In this document: piece by piece, positions 18,990-26,560 of the stretch
Position numbering within the stretch: position 1 is the first letter of the stretch
Layout: each line of letters starts with the position of its first letter
Assembly (NCBI GenBank): GCA_003450735.1
Contig: DMEZ01000073.1
Coordinates: 971-29,182, forward strand
Origin: Elusimicrobiota bacterium
Lineage (GTDB): Bacteria > Elusimicrobiota > Elusimicrobia > UBA1565
DNA length: 28,212 nt
Direction of reading: 5' to 3'
Program-made: the position numbers and the translations under genes
The notes under the pieces: generated by a model
Databases searched by the model: none
Seen by the model: the letters and a program-made list of their open reading frames with translations, nothing else
What the model was told of the DNA's origin: nothing

Positions 18990-20078
18990 ATGGGCGAGAA
19001 GCTTCTCATGAAGGGGAACGACGCGATGGCCGAAGGCGCGGTGCGCGCGGGCTGCCGCTTCTTCGCGGGGTATCCGATCACCCCGCAGAACGAGGTCCCG
19101 GAGTATATGTCCTGGCGCATGCCCGAGGTCGGAGGGGCGTTCATCCAGGCCGAATCCGAGGTCGCCGCCATCAACATGCTCTTCGGCGCGGCCGCGACGG
19201 GGGTCCGTTCCATGACCTCGTCCTCCAGCCCCGGCATCAGCCTCAAGCAGGAGGGCATCTCCTACTGCGCCGGCGCGGACCTGCCGATCTTCTTCGCCAA
19301 CGTCGTGCGCGGCGGCCCGGGCCTGGGCAACATCGCCGGCGCCCAGGGAGACTACTTCCAGTCGGTGCGCGGCGGAGGCCACGGCGACTACCGGACCTTC
19401 GTCATGGCGCCCAACAGCGCCGAGGAGATGGGCAACTTCCCGCTCAAGTGCTACGAGGTCGGCGAGAAGTACCGCGTCCCCTCCATGATCCTCTCCGACG
19501 GGACCATCGGCCAGATGATGGAGCCCGTGGAGTTCAAGTTCGAGACCGTGGACGCGAAGAAGCTCCCGATCCCGGAATGGGCGATCGGCGCCAACCCGGG
19601 GCGTCCTCGGCGGATGGTGGGCTCCTATGACCTGCGCGAGGGCGAGCTGGAGAAGATGGTCCTCGCCCGCGCCAAGCGCTACCGGGAGGTCGAGGAGAAG
19701 GAGGCCCTCTGGGAGGGCAAGATGCTCGATGACGCCGAGATCGTCCTGGTGTCCTACGGCATCGCCTCCCGCGCCTCCCTGGCGGCGATGAAGCTCGCGC
19801 GGGAGCAAGGGCTCAAGGTCGGCTGGTTCCGGCCCATCACCCTCTGGCCCTTCCCGAAGAAGGCGCTCACGGACGTCGCGAAGAGGGTGAAGTCCCTGCT
19901 CGCCGTCGAGCTGAGCCTCGGCCAGATGATCGACGACGTGAAGCTCGCCATCGACTGCCGCGTGCCGGTGCACCTGCACGCGCGGCCGGGCGGCGTGCTC
20001 CCCACCGGCGAGGAGATCGTCGAGTCCGTCCGCAAGGCCCTCAAGGCCGGTTCCAAGGAGGCCGCATGCTGCAGGTAA
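18990..20078 (+). CDS. korA: 2-oxoacid:ferredoxin oxidoreductase, alpha subunit (KorA/VorB-like)
   Basis: A 362-residue subunit carrying the pyrimidine-binding half of the thiamine diphosphate enzyme. Seen: G-N-D-A-M-A-E-G-A-V-R-A-G near the start, Y-P-I-T-P-Q-N-E, the conserved S-S-S-S-P-G-I-S loop, G-P-G-L-G-N, and a C-terminal transketolase-C-like domain with V-S-Y-G-I-A and G-W-F-R-P-I-T-L-W-P. The enzyme oxidatively decarboxylates a 2-oxoacid (2-oxoglutarate or a branched-chain 2-oxoacid) to the acyl-CoA and reduces ferredoxin; the substrate cannot be told from sequence alone. GGAGG at 18981-18985 sets the ATG at 18990. The gene overlaps korB by 13 bases. Confidence 0.92.
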   Translation: MGEKLLMKGNDAMAEGAVRAGCRFFAGYPITPQNEVPEYMSWRMPEVGGAFIQAESEVAAINMLFGAAATGVRSMTSSSSPGISLKQEGISYCAGADLPIFFANVVRGGPGLGNIAGAQGDYFQSVRGGGHGDYRTFVMAPNSAEEMGNFPLKCYEVGEKYRVPSMILSDGTIGQMMEPVEFKFETVDAKKLPIPEWAIGANPGRPRRMVGSYDLREGELEKMVLARAKRYREVEEKEALWEGKMLDDAEIVLVSYGIASRASLAAMKLAREQGLKVGWFRPITLWPFPKKALTDVAKRVKSLLAVELSLGQMIDDVKLAIDCRVPVHLHARPGGVLPTGEEIVESVRKALKAGSKEAACCR

Positions 20079-20824
20079 ATCGACGCCCCAAGAGCCTTCT
20101 CGACGTCAAGATGCACTACTGCCCGGGCTGCGGGCACGGCATCGTCCACCGCCTGGTGGCCGAATGCCTCGACGAGCTCGAAGTCGCCTCGCGCGCGGTC
20201 GGCGTGGCGCCGGTCGGCTGCTCGGTGTTCGCGGACCACTACTTCGCCTGCGATATGATCCAGGGAGCGCACGGCCGCGGCCCGGCCATCGCGACGGGCA
20301 TCAAGCGCTCCAAGCCCGAGTGCATCGTGTTCTCCTACCAGGGGGACGGCGACCTGGCCTCCATCGGGATGGCCGAGACCGTCCACTCCGCCGCGCGCTC
20401 GGAGAACATCACGGTCGTCTTCATCAACAACTCCATCTACGGGATGACCGGCGGGCAGATGGCCCCGACCACGCTCATCGGCCAGCCTTCCACCACCTCG
20501 CCCAAGGGCCGGGACGTCAAGGTCAACGGCTATCCCATCCGGGTCTGCGAGCTCCTCTCCCAGTTGGACGGGGCGCGCTACCTGGAGCGGACCTCGGTGC
20601 ACACGGCCGCCCACGTCATCAAGACGAAGAAGGCGCTCAAGAAGGCCTTCCAGAACCAGATCGACGGCAAGGGCTTCTCCATGGTCGAGGTCCTCTCCAT
20701 GTGCCCCACGAACCTCGCCATCGCTCCGAAGGACAACGCGAAGTTCATCGCCGAGAAGATGCTGCCGGTCTATCCGCTCGGCGTGTACAAGGACGCCGAC
20801 GCTCCGGCCGCAGGGGGGAAATGA
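20066..20824 (+). CDS. korB: 2-oxoacid:ferredoxin oxidoreductase, beta subunit (thiamine diphosphate-binding)
   Basis: A 252-residue subunit with Y-C-P-G-C-G-H-G (18-25), the G-D-G-D (93-96) thiamine diphosphate/Mg motif and its N-N partner (121-122) in F-I-N-N-S-I-Y-G-M-T-G-G-Q. These are the hallmarks of KorB/VorA. It forms the active site together with the alpha subunit. It is the third gene of the operon and overlaps both neighbours (13 bases with alpha, 4 bases with gamma), fitting equal production of the subunits. Confidence 0.93.
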   Translation: MLQVNRRPKSLLDVKMHYCPGCGHGIVHRLVAECLDELEVASRAVGVAPVGCSVFADHYFACDMIQGAHGRGPAIATGIKRSKPECIVFSYQGDGDLASIGMAETVHSAARSENITVVFINNSIYGMTGGQMAPTTLIGQPSTTSPKGRDVKVNGYPIRVCELLSQLDGARYLERTSVHTAAHVIKTKKALKKAFQNQIDGKGFSMVEVLSMCPTNLAIAPKDNAKFIAEKMLPVYPLGVYKDADAPAAGGK

Positions 20825-21357
20825 TGTATCAAGGGATCCGCATCTCGGGTTTCGGCGGACAGGGCATCATCTCCTCGGGCGTCCTGCTGGCGTACGCGGG
20901 CATGCTCGACGGCAGGCACGTCACCTTCTTCCCGGCCTACGGAGCGGAGATGCGCGGCGGCACGGCGAACTGCTCGGTCGTGATCTCCTCCGACGACGTG
21001 TCGACCCCGGTCGTGGCCCAGCCGGACACGGTCATCGTGATGAACGAGCCTTCCTTGGCCAAGTTCGAGCCGCTGGTCAAGCCGGGCGGCCTGCTGATCA
21101 TCAATAGTTCGCTGGTGGAGTCGCGGCCCAAGCGCAAGGACATCAAGATCCTCCTCGTGCCCTGCAACAAGGCCGCGCAGGAGCTGGGCACGGCCCGGAT
21201 CGCGAACATGGTGGCTTTGGGCGCCTTCGTCAAGCAGACCGGGGCGCTCTCCATCGATGCGATCGCCAAGGCCATGCCCAAGGTCTTCAAGCGGGCCAAG
21301 CCGGAGATGCTCGAGCTCAACGTCAAGGCCCTGAAGAAAGGCGCCGAATTCAACTGA
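20821..21357 (+). CDS. korC: 2-oxoacid:ferredoxin oxidoreductase, gamma subunit
   Basis: A 178-residue subunit with the family start I-R-I-S-G-F-G-G-Q-G-I, then F-P-A-Y-G-A-E-M-R-G-G-T-A-N-C-S-V, and a domain linked to CoA binding in related enzymes. Two adjacent ATGs (20821, 20824) are possible starts; the first overlaps the beta-subunit stop as ATGA. It is the last gene of the operon, followed 16 bases later by a strong hairpin. Confidence 0.92.
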   Translation: MMYQGIRISGFGGQGIISSGVLLAYAGMLDGRHVTFFPAYGAEMRGGTANCSVVISSDDVSTPVVAQPDTVIVMNEPSLAKFEPLVKPGGLLIINSSLVESRPKRKDIKILLVPCNKAAQELGTARIANMVALGAFVKQTGALSIDAIAKAMPKVFKRAKPEMLELNVKALKKGAEFN

Positions 21358-21373
21358 GGCCTTCGTGACCGCA

Positions 21374-21405
21374 GGCGCCCCCGCCCTTCCCAGGGCGGGG
21401 GCGCC
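21374..21405 (+). terminator. Terminator hairpin after the kor operon
   Basis: A perfect 13-bp stem (21374-21386 with 21393-21405) of almost pure G and C with a TTCCCA loop, 16 bases after korC. No T-run follows, so it may be rho-assisted or simply an mRNA end. Confidence 0.7.
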
Positions 21406-21412
21406 GTGCTAA

Positions 21413-21437
21413 TGGTATGATGAGCCCGAAGAGGAGG
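21413..21437 (+). promoter_or_regulatory. Extended -10 promoter and ribosome-binding site of the 21444 gene
   Basis: TGG-TATGAT at 21413-21421 is an extended -10 box. AGGAGG at 21432-21437 lies 6 bases before the ATG at 21444 (3 before the one at 21441) and rules out the in-frame ATG at 21417, which lies inside the -10 box. Confidence 0.5.
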
Positions 21438-21443
21438 GGCATG

Positions 21444-22436
21444 ATGCCCGATGAGGCGGAGCTGAAGCCGCAGGGGAAGCCGGTGTATCCGATGGTCTAC
21501 GTCTGGGACGACCGGGGGCACCGAGTCGTCGAGGTCCACTATGGGGCCCTCCCGGGCCAGCCCGCGCCGGAGGGACGCTTCGCGGGCTCCTACGACCCCG
21601 CCAAGACGGAGGAGTTCATCCGGGCGCTGGAGGCCCGCTTCGGCGCTTCCCGCTTCACCGTGGCCGACTGGAGCGCGACTTCCCAGCGCACCTTCTTCAT
21701 GAGCCGCTACGGCTGGACGGAGGAGGAGTTCCGCCTTTTCAGCGAGGGGAAGCTCTCGCCCGAGCCCGCCCAGGAGCCGGCCGAGCCGGAGGCGCAGGGC
21801 CCTACGGGCATCGAGGTCGAGGTGGGCATCATCGGCCAGCGCTCCGGTCTGCCTGCCGAGGAAGCGAAGCTCAAAGCCGCCCTGCTCGACGCCCTGGAGC
21901 AGGGCACGCGCGGGCTCCTCGAGGAGATGCGCGCGCAGGGGCTCGACCCGAAGGACCCCGAGAAGCTGGCCGCTTTCAAGCGCGAGCGGCGCGAGAAGGG
22001 GCTCAAGAACTTCGACCTCGTCGCGGACGTTCCCATCTGCTGGGGGCGCCTGACGGCCGACACCGGCAAGAAGCTGATGGGCTATCTCCGGCAGTTCCTG
22101 CAGGACAACGCCGGCAAGGTGGACCGGCTATGGGTCCCCGCCACCTGGGCCGAGGCGCTGGAGGACTTGAAGTCCCTCCTGCCCGGGGGCAAAGTCTCCC
22201 CGCATCCCGACTCGGACCACCTGCTCTTCGTCCTGGAGCTCAAGGAGCCGGATACCGGCACGCGGACGGAGTGGACGCTCGGGACGCGGGAAGCGCTCAA
22301 GATGCACGCCGCGCCCATGGTGGAGATCCCGGGGGGCCTGGACCTGCCGGGCTCCCTGGACGGGAAACTCACCCTGGTCCAGTCGCGCAAGCTCCTGCGG
22401 ATGATCGAGCAGCGCCTGGGGAAGAAGACCGCCTAG
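21444..22436 (+). CDS. Soluble protein of unknown function
   Basis: A 330-residue cytoplasmic protein without signal peptide, TM helix or motif I recognise. The first 95 residues look like a folded alpha/beta domain (V-Y-P-M-V-Y-V-W-D-D-R-G, later R-F-T-V-A-D-W-S). A Pro/Glu-rich linker follows (about 105-125), then a charged helical part (about 130-190) and a C-terminal domain with L-W-V-P-A-T-W-A-E-A-L and a final helix. Only one cysteine is present. Starts at 21441 and 21444 are both possible; ribosome-binding-site spacing favours 21444. Its stop TAG shares the bases CTAG with the stop of the convergent gene, with no terminator between them. Confidence 0.75.
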   Translation: MPDEAELKPQGKPVYPMVYVWDDRGHRVVEVHYGALPGQPAPEGRFAGSYDPAKTEEFIRALEARFGASRFTVADWSATSQRTFFMSRYGWTEEEFRLFSEGKLSPEPAQEPAEPEAQGPTGIEVEVGIIGQRSGLPAEEAKLKAALLDALEQGTRGLLEEMRAQGLDPKDPEKLAAFKRERREKGLKNFDLVADVPICWGRLTADTGKKLMGYLRQFLQDNAGKVDRLWVPATWAEALEDLKSLLPGGKVSPHPDSDHLLFVLELKEPDTGTRTEWTLGTREALKMHAAPMVEIPGGLDLPGSLDGKLTLVQSRKLLRMIEQRLGKKTA

Positions 22437-22888
22437 GGCTGCGCCTGCTCCTTGCGGAGCATCTCAAGAGCCTTTTCGGCTTCGTCGATGTCGCTCTTGA
22501 GCTTGCTCTTGGGGTGCTTGGCTTTGAAGGCCTCGAGCTTCGCCTGCCCCTTATCGAGCTCCCCGTCCACGATGAGCTGTACGGCCTCCCGGAGCTGCGC
22601 GCGCTGCTTCTTGCCAAGCTGGGCGAACCTCTGCTCGAGGCTCCCTTTCCAATAAAGCTGATTCGGGTCGTCGCTCTGGTCCTCTCCCCGCACCGAGGCG
22701 ACGGCCTGGGAGCGCATGGGCCGGTAGCGCTTGCGCATGGCGGATTCCTCCAGGCCCTTGAGCCACATCTTGAAGTACTCGAGCGGCTTGACCTTCTTGA
22801 CGGGCTCGGACTCGGTCTTGGGCGCCTCCTGGGCGGCGGCCTGGAGCGGCATCGCGGCGAAGAGCAGAGCGGCGGCTAAAGCGGTCAT
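22433..22888 (-). CDS. Small exported helical protein of unknown function
   Basis: A 151-residue protein with a signal peptide (about 1-20, ending Q-A-A-A-Q-E) and a mature part that is strongly charged and helical: K-M-W-L-K-G-L-E-E-S-A, R-F-A-Q-L-G-K-K-Q-R-A-Q-L-R-E-A, then a TPR-like E-L-D-K-G-Q-A-K-L-E-A-F-K and a last helix. No family recognised. The start at 22888 has AGGAGGG close upstream on the minus strand; a longer reading from 22912 is less likely because it would precede that site. A TACAAT box (minus strand, near 22917) could be its -10 element. Confidence 0.75.
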   Translation of the reverse strand: MTALAAALLFAAMPLQAAAQEAPKTESEPVKKVKPLEYFKMWLKGLEESAMRKRYRPMRSQAVASVRGEDQSDDPNQLYWKGSLEQRFAQLGKKQRAQLREAVQLIVDGELDKGQAKLEAFKAKHPKSKLKSDIDEAEKALEMLRKEQAQP

Positions 22889-22924
22889 TCGTCCCTCCTG
22901 GAGCGTCCTCATTGTAACAAAGAA

Positions 22925-22952
22925 AAGCCCCCGCTCTGGCGAGCGGGGGCTT
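22925..22952 (-). terminator. Rho-independent terminator after the DUF3185-like gene
   Basis: A perfect 12-bp stem (22925-22936 with 22941-22952) and TGGC loop. On the minus strand it is followed by TTCTTTG, with two T already paired, giving a T-rich tail. It separates the two tiny membrane protein genes from the exported protein gene downstream. Confidence 0.85.
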
Positions 22953-22984
22953 CTCCAGGGCCTAGGCCTTTCCTGCTGCGCTTC

Positions 22985-23179
22985 TCACTTGCGGACAAGA
23001 CCCGACAGCCCGACTATGCCGGGGACCAATCCGCCGATCAGCAGCCAAAGAGCCTTATCCGTGGGCGCGCCCGTGAAGATGCGCGAAATATCGGAGCTCG
23101 CCGAGTAGTAGGCGTTGGCCCCGATGACCAGCAAGACGACTCCCGCGGCCAGGAGAGCGGCGGCTAGCCCCTTGTTCAA
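22985..23179 (-). CDS. DUF3185-like small membrane protein
   Basis: A 64-residue protein with two hydrophobic helices (about 6-22 and 44-61) joined by a loop containing S-S-D-I-S-R-I-F-T-G-A-P-T-D-K-A-L-W. This matches the DUF3185 family, small two-helix membrane proteins of unknown role, in both length and loop sequence. It starts at TTG with GGAGG four bases upstream. It lies 52 bases downstream of the PLDc_N-like gene on the same strand, probably in one operon, and is followed by a terminator. Confidence 0.85.
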   Translation of the reverse strand: MNKGLAAALLAAGVVLLVIGANAYYSASSDISRIFTGAPTDKALWLLIGGLVPGIVGLSGLVRK

Positions 23180-23231
23180 GCGGCCTCCATGTTTCGCATC
23201 GGTCTTTGACGGCGAGAAGCGCTTGCGCCGG

Positions 23232-23399
23232 CTATTGCTTCTTGCCGATCACAAAATACAGCACCATGCCGACGACGGGCAGAACGAGTATCAGGAGGAC
23301 CCACAATGCTTTTTTGCCCATGCCCATGGGACTGTACAGGACATCGATGATGGCGATGATGTCCAATACCAAGACCAGCAGCCCCGCGATCCCGCCCAT
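23232..23399 (-). CDS. PLDc_N-like tiny membrane protein
   Basis: A 55-residue protein found by translating the minus strand. It has a first helix G-L-L-V-L-V-L-D-I-I-A-I-I-D-V-L, a K-K-A-L-W-V linker and a second helix L-I-L-V-L-P-V-V-G-M-V-L-Y-F-V-I-G-K-K. This is the two-helix pattern of the N-terminal segment of cardiolipin synthase/phospholipase D proteins (PLDc_N), which also occurs alone as small proteins of unknown role. The start ATG at 23399 has G-rich sequence and a GGAGG 11 bases upstream. No catalytic phospholipase domain follows. A TATTAT box about 30 bases upstream is a possible -10 element. Confidence 0.8.
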   Translation of the reverse strand: MGGIAGLLVLVLDIIAIIDVLYSPMGMGKKALWVLLILVLPVVGMVLYFVIGKKQ

Positions 23400-23498
23400 C
23401 GGCCCCCCCATCCTCCGGCCTCAAAGCCGGCGTGAGATAATAGTAAGCCATCACCGGCCCGGCGTCCATTCGCAATCCTGCTCAGGCAGGTCGGTAGT

Positions 23499-23561
23499 AT
23501 TACGGACGCCGGTTTCCGCGGAGGGGGATGGCTCCGTAATCCTACGCGGCTTCCCGCGTAG
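23499..23561. other. Structured intergenic region with nested inverted repeats
   Basis: ATTACGGA (23499-23506) pairs with TCCGTAAT (23533-23540), and immediately after it CTACGCGG (23542-23549) and CCGCGTAG (23554-23561) form an 8-bp hairpin with a CTTC loop. It lies between the divergent PLDc_N-like and PA2779-like genes. I could not match it to a known riboswitch. Confidence 0.5.
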
Positions 23562-23570
23562 AACTCCGAA

Positions 23571-23600
23571 TTGCCGCAGGGTCGAGCCGCGCCGTATGAT
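23571..23600 (+). promoter_or_regulatory. Probable promoter of the PA2779-like gene cluster
   Basis: TTGCCG (23571-23576), 18 bases, TATGAT (23595-23600), with a predicted start near 23607. AAGGAG at 23619-23624 lies 6 bases before the ATG at 23631. Confidence 0.55.
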
Positions 23601-23630
23601 GGATAGACGTTCCATGAAAAGGAGACAGAG

Positions 23631-24029
23631 ATGATGAGCTTGCGATCCCGTAGGACGTGCGTGCGATGGATGGTCTATACGCTGATCTTATCGACCACGA
23701 TGGTCTGCGCATCGAAGCAGAGCGGCTGGGCGATGCTCGCGCCGGCGGAGATCGCCGGCGGAACGGATCCCGGCAGGCTGGACCGGGCGGCGGACATGAA
23801 GACGATCCAGTCCGCTCTGGAGTCGAAGGTCGTCCGCCAGCGGCTTAGGGAGCTGGGGCTGCCGGAGGATCAGGTCGAAGCCCGCTTGAGCAAACTCTCG
23901 GACCAAGAGGTCCATCAGCTCGCGACGCAGATCCACACCCTCAACCCGGGCGGCGATCTGACGGTCATCGGCATCCTGGTCGCCGTGGTGCTCGTGCTGC
24001 TGATCATCTATCTGGTCCGCCGCACCTAG
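23631..24029 (+). CDS. PA2779-family membrane protein
   Basis: A 132-residue protein with an N-terminal hydrophobic/signal segment (about 13-28), then A-M-L-A-P-A-E-I, a soluble stretch with I-Q-S-A-L-E-S-K-V-V-R-Q-R-L and L-S-K-L-S-D-Q-E-V-H-Q-L-A, an N-P-G-G turn, and a C-terminal TM helix (about 109-128) ending R-R-T. This is the layout of the PA2779 family of Pseudomonas and others, whose function is unknown but which is typically encoded next to a PA2778-type cysteine peptidase, as here. A second ATG follows at 23634. Confidence 0.85.
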   Translation: MMSLRSRRTCVRWMVYTLILSTTMVCASKQSGWAMLAPAEIAGGTDPGRLDRAADMKTIQSALESKVVRQRLRELGLPEDQVEARLSKLSDQEVHQLATQIHTLNPGGDLTVIGILVAVVLVLLIIYLVRRT

Positions 24030-24038
24030 GATCCTTCC

Positions 24039-24623
24039 ATGCCGGGCCCGCGCTCGCTGCTCCTTGGGGTCGGCCTGCTCGTCGGCTGCGCACGAGCGCC
24101 CTGCCTGCTCAACGGCTGCGCCGGAGCGGCCCGTCTGAGCGCGCCTTCGCCCTTCGAGGCGAAGCGGGTCCTGCTGGATGTCCCCTTCTTCCCGAACCGC
24201 GGGAACCAATGCGGTCCCTCGGCCCTGGCGAGCGTCCTGAGCTTCTGGGGCGACCCAACCGCTCCGAGCCGCCTCAAGGAAGAGATCTACTTGCCGCACC
24301 TCAAGGGGTCCCTGCCGGTCGACCTCCTGCTCGCCGCCCGGGCGCACGGGATGTCCGCGGAGATGTCCAGTGGGAGCCTGCCGCAGGTCAAGAAGGAGTT
24401 GGACGACGGCCATCCCGTGGTCGCCTTCGTCAACTTGGGATACCGCTTCATCCCGGTCGGCCACTATGTGGTCATCACGGGCTATGACGACTCGGAGCAG
24501 GGCGTCTACGTGCACACGGGCGCGAAGCGGAACGCCTTCATGCCCTATCGGAGATTCCTGAGGCAATGGGACAAGACCGAGCGCTGGACGCTCCTGGTCC
24601 GGCCGCCGCTCACCGTAAGATGA
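24039..24623 (+). CDS. C39-like cysteine peptidase lipoprotein (PA2778 peptidase part)
   Basis: A 194-residue lipoprotein: lipobox L-V-G-C with C17 as the lipidated residue, then a papain-like C39 domain. The catalytic Cys sits in N-Q-C-G-P-S-A-L-A-S-V-L and the catalytic His in V-G-H-Y-V-V-I-T-G-Y-D-D, with the following D as likely third residue. C39 domains cleave or bind peptides, often at double-glycine sites, though this lipoprotein has no ABC transporter part. In PA2778 proteins the C39 domain is followed by TPRs in one chain; here the TPR part is a separate overlapping gene. It lies 9 bases after the PA2779-like gene. Confidence 0.85.
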   Translation: MPGPRSLLLGVGLLVGCARAPCLLNGCAGAARLSAPSPFEAKRVLLDVPFFPNRGNQCGPSALASVLSFWGDPTAPSRLKEEIYLPHLKGSLPVDLLLAARAHGMSAEMSSGSLPQVKKELDDGHPVVAFVNLGYRFIPVGHYVVITGYDDSEQGVYVHTGAKRNAFMPYRRFLRQWDKTERWTLLVRPPLTVR

Positions 24624-25198
24624 GAGCTTCCTGGGGGCCGCTCGCCGTTCTGTCCAGTCTCTTGGCCGCCTGCTCTCATCTTCCGACCTTGACCGCCCAT
24701 CACGATCCGTTGAGCGCCGAGGAGCACGACAAGCTCGGAGCTTCCTACGAAGCGCAGGGCCTATCGAAGGAGGCGCGGGGGCAGTATGAAGCGGCGCTCC
24801 GGAAGGCCCCGGCCGACCTGAAGGCCTGGCTGGCCTTGGGGAACCTCTCGTTCGCTCAGGGCGATTTCAAGAGAGCCGAAGCCGCCTACCGGCGCATCCT
24901 GAGATCCTCGCCTCACCATGCCGGGGCCAGCAACAACCTGGCCATGGTCTACCTGACGCAGGCGCGGAGACTGGCGGACGCCGAAGCGCTCGCGCAGGAC
25001 GCCCTGCGCCAGGAGGGCCCTCTCAAGCCCTACGTCCTCGACACCCTGGCCAACATCCATGTCCGGCAAGGGCGCTTCAGCGAAGCTCGAGCCTCGCTGC
25101 AGCTCGCTGAAGCGGCGGCCCCCTTGGAGGATGCGCCGCTGCAAGAGCAGCTGCGCCGGACCCGGCGAAGCGTCGAAGCGGAGCGTGCGTCGCCCTGA
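24620..25198 (+). CDS. TPR lipoprotein (PA2778 TPR part)
   Basis: A 192-residue lipoprotein with lipobox L-A-A-C (C18) and about four tetratricopeptide repeats between residues 35 and 170, seen as Y-E-A-Q-G-L-S-K-E-A-R-G-Q-Y-E-A-A-L, L-G-N-L-S-F-A-Q-G-D-F-K-R-A-E, N-N-L-A-M-V-Y-L-T and A-N-I-H-V-R-Q-G-R-F. It is a protein-binding scaffold, presumably in the periplasm with the C39 lipoprotein. The ATG overlaps the upstream stop by 4 bases (ATGA). The separate lipobox shows that the split from the peptidase is real and not a sequencing frameshift. Confidence 0.85.
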   Translation: MRASWGPLAVLSSLLAACSHLPTLTAHHDPLSAEEHDKLGASYEAQGLSKEARGQYEAALRKAPADLKAWLALGNLSFAQGDFKRAEAAYRRILRSSPHHAGASNNLAMVYLTQARRLADAEALAQDALRQEGPLKPYVLDTLANIHVRQGRFSEARASLQLAEAAAPLEDAPLQEQLRRTRRSVEAERASP

Positions 25199-25229
25199 AC
25201 GGAAGGACCGGCCAGGAAGAGGTGCGTCG

Positions 25230-26528
25230 ATGATGTCCGATCGAAGGAAGCTGCTCCTGGTCGTCGTTCCCGTGCTGGCGGTGAACGTCTTCTTCGGCTC
25301 GGATATCTACCGGCTTTCCAAGCAGCGGGAGCGGATCAAGGAAGATTACAGCCGGGTCAACAGCATCCGATACGGGCTTCTCTCCGTCGATTCCTGGAAA
25401 GAGCGCATCCAGGTCGTTTTGACCGGCCGGATCGCGGATTTCAGATTGTCGAAGGCGCAGGAAGCCGTCCTGCGCGAGGAGGTCTCCAAGACCCTCCACA
25501 CGCTGATCTCGGAAGCGGAGCGGATGCTGCGGAAGCCTCAGAGCACCCTTTCCGGGAAGATCAGGAAGCTGGCGATCAGGACGTTCGTCGACGTCGAGGA
25601 CATCCGCAGGCAGGTCCCCGCGTTCACGCGGGCCATCCTCGACGGGCTCCAGAAGCCCGGTCAGACGAAGAAGCTCAAAAAGCTCGCTCAACGCGGGCTC
25701 GACAGCTACGCGGCGCAGGTCTCCGACAGCCCCGAGGACACGGCCCGGCAGCTCGAGGTCCTGGCCCGGTATCGGACGGAGGATCGCGGCGAGTTCAACC
25801 GCCTCGCGGCCCACCGGATCCAGGCCCTGGAGTCCGACATCAGCGCCACCTGCGTCTTGATGCTCGACAGCGCGCTCGTGTTCTTGTTCGCCTGGTGGCT
25901 CGCGCGCGGGAAGCCCGAGCTGCACGGAGTCCTGTTCTCGTCGTCCGCGGCTTTCGCCCTCCTGCTGCTCGCGGTCGGCCTCGCCCTGCCGATGATCGAC
26001 CTGGACGCGCGGATCAAGAGCGTGGACTTCCTGCTGTGGGGCGGGCACGTCCGCTTCCACGACCAGGTCCTGTTCTTCCGGAGCAAGAGCATCCTCCAGG
26101 TGGTCCAGGTGCTGATGGACACCGGGAAGGCCGACTCGATCGCGGTGGGCGTTCTGCTCGTGCTCTTCAGCGTGCTCTTCCCGCTCTCCAAGTTGGTCTC
26201 GATGGAGGTCTACCTGCGGGGCGGCCCGAAGGTCCGGGAGAGCCCGTGGATCCGGTTCTTCGCGTTCCAGTCCGGCAAATGGTCCATGGCGGATGTCACC
26301 GTCGTGGCGATCTTCATCGCCTACATCGGCTTCAAGGGGATCCTGAGCTCTCAGCTCGCCGGGCTCAACATCCAGGCGGCCTATGTGGAGGTCATCGCCA
26401 CCAATGAAACGGCGCTGCAGCCGGGGTTCATCCTCTTCACCGCCTTCGTGCTGTTCGGGTTCGCGCTCTCCGAGATCCTGAAGAGGGTCGTTCTGGCCCA
26501 GCCTGCGTCCGTGCGGAGCCCTCGGTAG
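25230..26528 (+). CDS. PqiA-like membrane protein with large N-terminal domain
   Basis: A 432-residue protein: one TM helix near the start (about 7-24), a charged helical domain of about 180 residues (28-205), then four TM helices (about 207-225, 233-254, 304-324, 355-376) and a final one (about 400-417). The L-F-P-L-S-K-L-V-S-M-E-V-Y and F-Q-S-G-K-W-S-M-A-D-V-T-V-V-A-I-F segments are the signature of paraquat-inducible protein A (PqiA), the membrane partner in MCE-type lipid transport systems. The N-terminal domain is not recognised. No pqiB/MCE gene is in the window. ATGs at 25230 and 25233 are possible starts; AGGAAGAGG lies about 7 bases upstream. Confidence 0.8.
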   Translation: MMSDRRKLLLVVVPVLAVNVFFGSDIYRLSKQRERIKEDYSRVNSIRYGLLSVDSWKERIQVVLTGRIADFRLSKAQEAVLREEVSKTLHTLISEAERMLRKPQSTLSGKIRKLAIRTFVDVEDIRRQVPAFTRAILDGLQKPGQTKKLKKLAQRGLDSYAAQVSDSPEDTARQLEVLARYRTEDRGEFNRLAAHRIQALESDISATCVLMLDSALVFLFAWWLARGKPELHGVLFSSSAAFALLLLAVGLALPMIDLDARIKSVDFLLWGGHVRFHDQVLFFRSKSILQVVQVLMDTGKADSIAVGVLLVLFSVLFPLSKLVSMEVYLRGGPKVRESPWIRFFAFQSGKWSMADVTVVAIFIAYIGFKGILSSQLAGLNIQAAYVEVIATNETALQPGFILFTAFVLFGFALSEILKRVVLAQPASVRSPR

Positions 26529-26560
26529 AGGCGGCGGTCCCGGTCAGGGCTCCTGCGCGT

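Noticed and set aside
7493..22966. CCTAGG hexamers in several intergenic regions (7493, 8549, 8565, 22961).
   Set aside because: A rough expectation at this base composition is several per 28 kb, so the number is not above chance.
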